From an uncultured Ruminococcus sp. (lineage in GTDB: Bacteria > Bacillota > Clostridia > Oscillospirales > Ruminococcaceae), in contig CALCRR010000366.1 of assembly GCA_937894495.1 (NCBI GenBank), positions 1 to 20,405 of the forward strand: a stretch of DNA of 20,405 nt. The letters run 5' to 3'. Below the pieces are notes generated by a model that was given only the letters and a program-made list of their open reading frames with translations, made no database searches and had not been told where the DNA came from. A program made the translations under genes and the position numbers. Shown piece after piece: positions 7,270-17,100 of this stretch (positions within the stretch are counted from its first letter, which is position 1; each line of letters starts with the position of its first letter).

Positions 7270-7536
7270 ATGACTGACAAACAGCTGCACAGGCTGAAAA
7301 GACCTGAGCTGATCGAGATACTTTATTATCTCCGTAAAGAGCTCGATGACGTTAAGAATGAGAACGAAAGGCTGAAAAAACGCCTTGATATACTCACCAC
7401 CGAGGCGCTTTCAAGTGCCTACGGCGCAAGGGTGAGAGAGCTGCTGGATAAGCAGGAGAGCGAGGAAAAAGCTCTCGCAGAGGCTGCCGAAGCAGAGGGC
7501 AGCGAAGATGATACTGACGGCGGGGAAAAGACTTAA
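7270..7536 (+). CDS. small coiled-coil protein of the pilus operon
   Basis: An 88-residue charged protein with no signal peptide or membrane segment. Residues 1-20 carry the pattern TDKQLHRLKRPELIEILYYL, which resembles small proteins I recall in other Clostridia near sortase or signal-peptidase genes. Residues about 18-45 form a heptad-like coiled coil, and the C-terminal third is rich in Glu, Asp and Ala (EAEGSEDDTDGGE). GGAG lies 6-7 nt before the ATG. It is the first gene after the consensus promoter, and its stop codon directly abuts the signal-peptidase ATG, which implies translational coupling. Its function is unknown; a cytoplasmic or membrane-peripheral partner of the pilus export machinery is a guess from context only. 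Confidence 0.8.
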   Translation: MTDKQLHRLKRPELIEILYYLRKELDDVKNENERLKKRLDILTTEALSSAYGARVRELLDKQESEEKALAEAAEAEGSEDDTDGGEKT

Positions 7537-8118
7537 ATGGAAGAGAAGAAGTTTATGGATATCCCCACGGCACAGCAGCTGCTGGAGGAGCTTGAAAGGA
7601 CAAAGTATTCCTCAAGCTTTAAAAGGACCGTGTGGAGCACCGTTTCATCACTTACAGTGGTGGCAGCGGTGGCAGTGCTGATATCAATGCTGGTGCTGCC
7701 TGTGCTGAGAGTTACGGGAACCAGCATGACCCCCACGATGCTCAATGACGAGCTTATAATCTGCAATAAGCGCAGCAACTTCAAAAGCGGCGACGTGGTG
7801 GCGTTTTATCTTAACAACAAGATATTGCTCAAGCGTGTTATAGGCGTTTCGGGGGATATAATCGACATATCGCAGGACGGCACCGTTTATGTGAACGGCA
7901 AGGCGCTGAGCGAGCCGTATGTGAATGAAAAGGCACTGGGGGAGTGTGACATAGCTTTGCCCTACCAGGTGCCCGAAAACAGGATATTCGTCATGGGAGA
8001 CCACAGGGCGGTGTCGGTGGACAGCCGTTCCACCTCGGTGGGCTGCATTGCCGACGAGTATGTTATAGGCAAGGTAATATTCAGAGTGTGGCCGCTTAAA
8101 CGTGCCGGCACTGTTTAA
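7537..8118 (+). CDS. type I signal peptidase of the pilus operon
   Basis: A 193-residue membrane serine peptidase that removes signal peptides from exported precursors on the outer face of the membrane. One N-terminal helix (about 38-58) is followed by box B with nucleophile Ser63 in GTSMTPTM, box D with general-base Lys99 in LLKRVIG, and box E MGDHRAVSVDSRS (153-165). The usual MGDN is MGDH here, a small variation. The Ser/Lys dyad is intact, so unlike the inactive SipA-like chaperones of some streptococcal pilus loci this one is probably catalytic. It starts directly after the stop codon of the coiled-coil gene, with a GGGG-rich site inside that gene. Position before the two pilin-type genes suggests specialisation for their long signal peptides. 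Confidence 0.92.
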   Translation: MEEKKFMDIPTAQQLLEELERTKYSSSFKRTVWSTVSSLTVVAAVAVLISMLVLPVLRVTGTSMTPTMLNDELIICNKRSNFKSGDVVAFYLNNKILLKRVIGVSGDIIDISQDGTVYVNGKALSEPYVNEKALGECDIALPYQVPENRIFVMGDHRAVSVDSRSTSVGCIADEYVIGKVIFRVWPLKRAGTV

Positions 8119-8158
8119 ATATTTTTTTGAAGATCATCTTTTTGCAAATACACTTTAC

Positions 8159-8177
8159 AAGGAGGGGAGTATAGTTG
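8159..8177 (+). promoter_or_regulatory. strong ribosome site with TTG start for the giant adhesin
   Basis: AAGGAGG (8159-8165) is followed by 9 nt and TTG (8175-8177). The next in-frame ATG (8193) is 27 nt from this site and has none of its own, so TTG is the best start. A rare start codon would keep adhesin output below that of the pilin. Confidence 0.75.
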
Positions 8178-11100
8178 AGAGACTTTCATATAATGGTACG
8201 GCGAATGCTCAGGGACCATGACCGCAGAAAAAGATATCTGGCTTTTCTGCTGGCTCTCTCAATGCTGGTCACTCTGGCAGTACCGCTGAGTACCATGAAG
8301 CCTGCGATAAGTACCGTTAAAAAGATAGGTACGCCGCTGGTGATGTCTTCTGCAGCCGTAAACAGCGGCTCGGGCTGGGAGGGCGAGTATTCCGAGGACG
8401 GAGCGCCTGAAACAGCACCTGCGGGGGCTATCGACTTCAAGGACAAGCTCACCAAGGTCAGCATAACTCCTGTTAATATCGAGGGCGGCGACGGCGTTAC
8501 CGCTCACGGAAGCTTCAAGCTGGAGTACCAGTTTGAGCAGGGCAGCGGCGTCGGCGAGGGTATGGCTGAGTATATCTACTACCAGATACCCGAGAATATC
8601 ACCGCCGATGTGGATATCTACGGCTCGGACTTCAGGACCGTAGACAGGTCTGGCGAGTATGCTGAGTGGTATCTTTCCAAATTCGGCGTAAGCCTGCCTT
8701 CGGCGATCGTTGGCTATTATACTATTAATAAAGACAACGGCATGATGATAATCAAGTTCACTGAGGATTATCTCAAATACATCTCAGACCAGCATGGCGC
8801 TTTCACAGGTCTTATCAACTTTGACGGCAACGTTACCAGAGCGCAGACCGAGAGCGGCGACCAGCATATCGTGTTCGGCGGCGACGCCATACCGCTGGAC
8901 GTAAGCTTCAACGATAAGGAGCTGGGGCTCAGTAAAGATGCAAGGCTTGTCAGTGAGACCTCAGAGTTCCCGAAGGTGGAGTGGACGGTAACTATCAGCA
9001 ACCAGGACGGATTTTTTGATCTGTCAAGCTTCGTGCTTTCAGACGCAGAGCTTTCGAGAGCCGAGAGCGTGCAGATAGAGCCTGCCTATGCAGCCGCCTA
9101 CAGCAGCGGCAGCAATACCGTTGACCTCACAGGCGGCACAGACTCAAACGGAAATTACCCCACCACCATCACTATCAAGTACGTGACCTCCTCAACCGAG
9201 GAGGATATGGTCAATAAGCTTGACACCAACGAGGCTAAGCTTATCGACTACAATAATAATGTAAGGACCAAGACCGCCGAGGCTGAGGTACCCCTTACAG
9301 CCGATAAGGCAAGTGTTGCAAAAACAGCCGCGGCTTCCTACGAGATAGACGGCAATGTGGGAAATGACGGCTATATACAGTGGGAGATGACAGTCACCAG
9401 ACCCTACGGTCAGTCTCTTGAAAACTATGTGGTGGCTGACGATATGTGGAGCTCAACATCGCAGCTGACCTTTGACCCTGCGGGAGCAGGCACACTTAAT
9501 GCCGACGGCACAGTTACGCTGAATACCTCAGCCAGCAAGGTAAAGATAACCTACAAGACCGACAGACCTGCAGGCGGTGAAGGCTCAGTCACCAACAATG
9601 CTTCTGTTACACCCCCGGGCGGCACAGAGCCCGACGGCACCGACAGCGTCACCAAGAACTACAGCGAGCAAAGCCTTGTGAACGTTGACAAGCAGGGCAG
9701 CTTCCTGTCTGAGACCAACTCTATCCAGTGGACAGTCACAGTTTCGGCTTCGGGCGAAAATGCAAAGTCGCTTAAAGAGTATGTTATAAACGACCCTCAG
9801 CTGACAGCTGACGGCGCAGGCGATACCTCGGCAACAGATATCACTGTGGTCTCCGCTTCAAATAACGGACAGGCAGTCAGCGGAGTTACAGTTACAAAGG
9901 ATAACGATACACTTTCGATAAACTCCTCCGAGGATATCGACTATATACAGATAAAGTACACCAAAAAGCTCAACGAGACACAGCTTGCCGCTGCCAAGAG
10001 CGGCGAAACTACCGTTACCAACGATGTTGAGGTGAAAGACCCTGACGAGCCCGAGGTGACATACCCAAAGACAGGCTCGGCAAGAGTGCCGCAGATAAGC
10101 GACTCTGTCAGCAAGTCAGTGGTGGGCGATAAGTATATCAGCGAGGAGGGCTACTACTCCGAGGAGGATAAGCCTGCCGAGAAAACTATCGACATCACCT
10201 GGAAGGTAAGCATTGATAACTACGGAAGCATCGCAAGCGATCCGTATGTCGATACTTTAGACCAGAACTTCGGTGAGAACTACCTCTCTCAGGCGATAAC
10301 AACTATCAACGCATCTGAGACCAAGGGTCAGTCAGGCACTGCACTCAGTGCAGGCACTGACTTTACCGTTAAGTATTTTGACAAGGACAATAACCAGCTG
10401 AGCGGCTTTGAGGCAGGCAAGGTGACTAAGTTTGAGATAACCTTTATCAATGCGGACAGCTATAAGGACCTCAGCTATTACGACTTTACCTATACCTCCT
10501 CTGCCAATGTGCTTGATGTTGCAAACAACGGCACAGCGTATTTTAAAAATACAGGCGAAAAGGGTCCGGGAGTAACAGGTGAGGATACACTGACCTACCA
10601 CCTTGAAAACCCCAGGACGATAAGCCTTAACACCAGCAAGATATGGTACGGCGATATCGAGTCGATGCACGCTGATAAGTCTGTTACAGTTACACTGCAG
10701 CAAAAGCTGGGTGAGAACGGCACATGGCATGATTACACCTACCCTGCAGGCAGCACAAAGCAGTCTACAGTGCAGCTCACAAGTGCAGTAAACTGGCAGT
10801 ACGCATGGGGAGACCTCCCTCAACACGCAGCAGACGCCGACAAGACCCCCTACTATTACAGAGTGGTGGAGACAGGCGCTGTTGAGGGCTACGATACACA
10901 GTACAGCTTCGATACCGGCGCAGGCGTTAATTCCGACGGCTGGCTGAATGTTACCAATACCTATGAGAAGATATGCATAACCGCTGTCAAGAGCTGGAGC
11001 GACGGGCTGAACGAACCTGTTTCGGTAACGCTGCAGAGAAAGCCCGACGGCGCAGATGACAGCCAGTGGGCGGATATCGCTGCGGCAGCCACCCAGACTC

Positions 11101-14100
11101 TTGATACCTCAAATTCCTTCACCTATTCCTGGACAGACCTGGATACGGGCTATGACTACAGAGTGGTGGAGAATGACGTCAAGAGCGGCTACAGAGTGAA
11201 GTATTCGGCTTCAAGCGTGGATACGACCTCTACCATAACAGTCACCAACGAGCCTGACGTTCTGAAGATAACCTCCAGAAAGATATGGTCGGGCGATACG
11301 GGCTATGAGAGCTCAAGACCTGACAGCGTAACTCTGGTGCTGCAGCGCAGCGAGGAGTTCGTATCCGGCGGCTGGACATCGCAAATACCCGACGTCGAGA
11401 CCGAAAAGACCATAACCAGCGCAAACTGGAACGAGCTGGCAGAGTGGGCAGACCTTCCTGCGCATAACTATGTTTCAGGCAATGCCTACTACTACAGAGT
11501 GGTGGAGAAGAACACCTATGACGGCGGCAAGATAGAGGGCTATACCTCATCTTACGATACCGAGGGCTCAAACACTGACGCAGAGCTCGATGTAACAAAC
11601 GTGTTCGACAGCCTGATACTAACAGGTCACAAGCAGTGGCAGGGCGACAGCTACATCAAGGGCGACAGACCCGACAGCATAACCCTGAAGCTGCAGCGCA
11701 AAACAGATCAGCAGACAGGCTGGTCAGACGTCAGCGGCACTGCCGTGACAGTCACCAAAAACAGCGACGATACCTTTGATGATGTGAGCTGGCCCCCTCA
11801 GCCAAAGAGAGATGCAGGCGGAAACACCTACACCTACAGGATAGCCGAGGACCCCGTGCCCGAGGGCTATGAGTCAGAGAGCACCGAGACCAGGACCAGC
11901 GGCAGGATAACCGTAACAAATACATCTACAAAGATAAAGATAACTGTAAATAAGGTGTGGCTCAACGATGCCAATGCGGTCAGCGAGCGCCCCAACATAA
12001 CCGTTGCACTTGAAAGAAAAACAGGCGACAGCGGCAGCTGGGAGCAGATAAAGACCCAGACACTTTATACAAACGGCTATACCGTCACCCCCGTTACCTG
12101 GAGCGGTATACCCACCATGTCCTCCGACGGTGAGCCCTACTACTACAGAGTTGTAGAGGTAACGGTCCCCGAGGGCTATAAGGAGTCATATGCGCTTAAA
12201 ATAAGCGACAGCGAGAAGGAAGAGATAAACCTGGATAACGGCGCTTATCTCAGGACCGACTCCACCTTTGAGATAACCAACGACTACACTCTCTCCTATA
12301 CAAAGAATGCAGTCGATGAGAGCGGCAGGACCTATACGCAGGCTTCTATAAAGAGCCTTGATACCAAAATGGTCGATGTTACAGGCTCGGGCGTTAATCA
12401 GGAGGTATATGTGTTCAAATACAGGATAACCGCCACACAGGCAGCCGTGTTTGAGGACACTATACAGTCAAACAGCTTCAAGCTGCTGGTGAATGACGCT
12501 TATCCCATAACTCATACAGATTCCTACGGAAACACCTATTCCTTCAACAAGACCGATGAGGACACCCTCAGGAATAACGACAACTGGTATTATTACTACG
12601 ACAGTATATCAAATACCATTCTGTTCAAAACTCAGGGCTCGACTACTATCGAGTATTACACTTATATCCTTGCAGAGGATATGCCTGAGATAACCTCCAG
12701 CGGCTATACCTTTACAAATAACCTGATAGCTGAGGAGGAGGGCAGCGAGGTTGTCAAGTGCAGCGTTAAGATAACCGATGAAAAGGATTATCTCACCAAG
12801 AGCGTGGCACTGCCCGATACCAACCTGCCTGCTACGGATTTCAGCTATACGCTGGACGTAAACCCCGAGGCGAGATATATCACCAATGACGGCAGCGTAG
12901 TCATCACCGACGTGTTCAACATTTTAGGTGCAGGCTACGAAGGCAACATCACCTACGGCAAAAAACTGGTAGACACAGCTATCGAGAACCTGACGGTTTA
13001 TGATGTGGACGCAGGCAGGATACTCGACAAGAGCGAGTACAGCTACACCATTGATTACGGCAGCTCGGTGGCACAGAAGGTGGATATCAGAAGTGATCTG
13101 GGTGAGATGGTTACTTCTAAGGATGGTTATTACCTCATTCAAGGTGATTTCAAAAAAGGCACTGTAGTTACTATCAAGTATACTGAGGTCGGCTCTTCAT
13201 GGGGCGGATCATTTGGCACTTTGGTCTTTCTAAACACTCTTTCCGATTACGGTTCAGATCTGGAAAGCTTAGATGACTATTCAATTGCGGCTAACGAAGA
13301 AATTGAAGTTACAAAGACTTACGTGTTCGATCAGGACCGTACAGGATATTTCGGTATCAGATCAACTTATTTCGAGGACGTTGACTTCGTTTCGGTAGTT
13401 GAAGAACGCTTCTCTGACGACGCTGACGGCGTGTTCAGCATAACCGTTCCCGACGGCAAGCATCTGAGGATAACCTACGATTATGCTCTTTATGCTAACG
13501 AGAGAACACCTATCAAGTATAGAAATGAAAGCGGTCAGGGCGTAAGCTACAGGATCGCAGACCCATACGGAGACAAGACCCTTGAAAAGGGCGATGAGCT
13601 CCCCAGCGGTTCGGCTGTAGTTGCTACGAACTCCGCAACACTCCAGTCAAATAAGGGCGAGGAGACATCAGATGTTGGAAAGACCCAGCTGGTGGCACAG
13701 ACCACCTTGGCTGAGAACCAGTCGGGCGGTACTCCCAAGATCGAAAAGGTAAACATAGGCAACTATGCTATATCTACCCTTAAAGCGACCTTTAAGGTGG
13801 CTAAGTATGACCGTGAGAACGGCTGGATATATGCCAGCAGCTTCACACAGCCCACAGCCAGCGAACCGGGTGAGTTTACCTTTGATCCCACTCTTAAAGA
13901 AGTTAACGGCTATATGCCCGAGGGCGCTGCCAGCATAGAGATCGACGGACAGACAAAGGCTGCGCTGCAAAACAGCTCGCTTTATAAGTTTGTTGAGATA
14001 GTTGCTCCCGAGGGCTATAAGCCCACAGGCTGGACAGATGAACACCCGCTCTCTCTTGAAGAGCTGGAGGATTTCACCTTCTACTATGTAAACAACGTCA

Positions 14101-17100
14101 CTGCATACACTGCAATGCCCGATGATTTCGATGCGGACAATGCGACCTATGTAAGCGGCGGCAGAGCGCTGGATATCCCCAATATCGAAATGATCGACAT
14201 AACGGTCACAAAGAACTGGGAGGATACAAGTGAGCTCAACGGTCAGACGGCGACCTCAAAGGTGCAGCTGCTCTGGTCGGATAAAAAGTCCTCGACGATA
14301 CCTGCTAACGCTAAGCCCGTCGAGATAGAGGACCTCGATGTGGAGGACCCCGACTTTATAAATTCATTCGTTAATGTCAAAACACTTTCCACCGCACAGG
14401 GTCAGGATACCACAGTGTGGTCGGGACTGCCAAACGGCGTAAAGGGTAAGCCTATCTACTACTATGTCAGAGAGATATCCTATACCATAGGCAGCACCGA
14501 GTTCAAGCTCCGTGATGACGGCAGCTTCACCACCGACCCGGACAGCCAGGGCAATGTTATAGTCGGCACATACAGACCTTTGTATGTGGGCAACGGCGCA
14601 AACAGGAGCGGCAGCGATGTGGATATCACCAACGCAAAGAGCCTTGTGATCAAAAAGCTCTGGAAGGATACGGTCAACCGTGATGTTGACGGCTCAGAGG
14701 TCGAGTTCAAGGAGGTCGGCTTCAAGCTCTACGGTATAGACGTCCAGGGCAGAAGGACAGACGACCCGATCTACTCGGGCAAGCTCACCAGGGATAACGG
14801 CTGGACCTTTGATCTGGAAGGGGTCGACCTGGGAGATTATACCGACTTTGAGGTGGTCGAGGTAGTAGATGACCCATCCTTCGGACTAGACCTGACCAAG
14901 GCGCAGACGAGAACACTGAGAAAGATGTACTCGGTAAGCTATACCAAGAATCTGAACGGCGATATCGGCGAGCTTACCATAATCAATAAAGACAGCACCC
15001 CCAAAAAGGTGCCTTATGAGGTCAAAAAGGTATGGCAGGACGGTCTGAGCAGCCATGACGGCATAACGGTACATCTTTATAAGACTGAGCTTGACCTTTC
15101 GGAATACCCCGGCTGGGACGGCTCGGTAGACCCCGGATTTGTTGATACGGTGAATGCTGACAAGGGCGCAGGAACTATCATAGAGATCGGTGCAGAGACC
15201 CTTGATGACTCCAACGGGTGGGAGTACATCTGGCAGAATATGGATTACATTATCGACGCAACAACGGGCTCTCATTACTTCTACTATGTTTATGAGGAAC
15301 CGATAGACGCCGAGAAATATCCCGACTATACCACCGAGTACGACTACGAGGGCGATAAGGACGGCATTTATGCTAAGATAATCAACTCGCAGTCGGATAA
15401 GATAACCATTAAAAAGGTCTGGGAGAATACAGACAACTATGAACAGCCCGACTTTGTTGAGCTGGAGCTTTACAGAACACTCTACCCGAACGGATTAGAC
15501 CTGAACGGTCTGCCAAGTGATCTTGATGCTGACGGCAAGATAGGAACAGCAGATTATTCGACCTATCAGTATCTGCAGAACATCAAGCTGAGAAAGTCAG
15601 ATGACTGGACGCTGGAGCTGGCTAATTTCCAGACGGTGAACGGCAGCTCAGTTCCGTGGTACTACTTTGTAAGAGAAGTGGACACCAACAGAATGTACAC
15701 CATTTCTTACAGCAATAACGGTATCACGCTGGACAGCAACGATACCATCACCGTTACCAACACAGTCAAGTCCACCGATCTTTCGCTGATCAAAAAGTGG
15801 TCTGACGGTGAGGAGCACCTGAGCGACCCTGTTACCATCAGGATATACAGGACCAAGTCGGCGGCAGATAACGCAGATCAGCTGGCTGCATTCGAGACAG
15901 ACCCCGAGATACTGGTAGTAAAGCCTAACGCAGTTGGTGCTGTAACTACCAACAGTACAAATATTACAGCTGAGATAGCTGACAGCACACTGGCTTCTGT
16001 TACAGCAAATGCCGACGGAAGCATAACAGTGAACGCTCTTGATAAAACGGGCGAGACGACCATTTCCGTCAGGGACGGCAATACACTTACAACTAAAACG
16101 GTAACGCTCATAGTTTCCAAGAAACCCGTGCCTGTTCTCTCTATCGACAAGACCGAGATGAACGCGGGGGAGAACGCACAGCTTACGGTCAACATGGTCG
16201 GCGGCGCTGCTGTGGGCGAGACCACCTATAACGTGACAGTCCTGAGCGGTTCGCCGAATGTGACTGTTGAAAACGGAGTTGTAAGTGCGTCAAACATGGG
16301 CGTTGTTGAGATAACAGCCACGGTAAACGGCGTTACATCAAAGCCTGTTACCCTTGAGATAGGGCTTGCTGATTTCACGGTAGAGCCCACTATGGAGGTA
16401 TCGCTGGAGCAGGGCGGACAGATAACCCCCGACCCGAGCTACGGTACTTTCAGATACGCATCTAACGATGTTACAAAGGTATCGGTTAACGAGACCACGG
16501 GTGAGGTAACGGGTGTTGCTTACACCAATGAGAACAGTCCTGTTGCAGTGACTGTGACCAGACTGGAGGACGGAGTTTCCAAGACAGTGCTTGTAACTGT
16601 TAAGGACCTGCCGAAATCTTATGAGCTTTCAAACGGTGAGAGTATAACTCTTGAACCCGGAGATAAGATAACAAATATCAAAGTTACAGGAACAGAAGGC
16701 ACAGGTAATATAGTAGGCTTCCGTATAAGATATAATTACGGAGAAGTATTCTTTGGTCAGGCTGATAACTACAGCGGCTCTGCATGGGGTGTAAATGCAT
16801 ATACAACAAGCAGAGAGAATACAACAGCTACTGCCAACACCTACGGAGTCTTTAATGTTGCATTTGATGATGTATATGTAGTTCCATCTGACGGAACTTC
16901 GGATATCCAGATGATACTCAGTGGCTTCACGAAGGGTACTATTGAGATTACCTACGAAAAAGAAACTGCAAACACCCTCTCATCAGCCCCCAGACTTATG
17001 TCTCTGAGCTCGGTAAGCAAAAAGACATATCTGGCTGCTGCCGATGCTATACAGGTCGCAAGGACCTTTGAGAGTGACGGTTATATCGAAGTGACCTTCA

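Noticed and set aside
8193..8195. ATG at 8193 as start of the adhesin
   Set aside because: It has no ribosome site of its own, whereas TTG at 8175 has AAGGAGG at 9 nt spacing.
10332..10826. Minus-strand open frames inside the giant adhesin gene
   Set aside because: The codon bias of the + strand gene creates them; the encoded sequences are Cys/Val-rich without family features.
10605..12290. CnaB array as a CRISPR or DNA satellite repeat
   Set aside because: The repetition is at protein-domain level in an open reading frame, with divergent DNA between short conserved patches.
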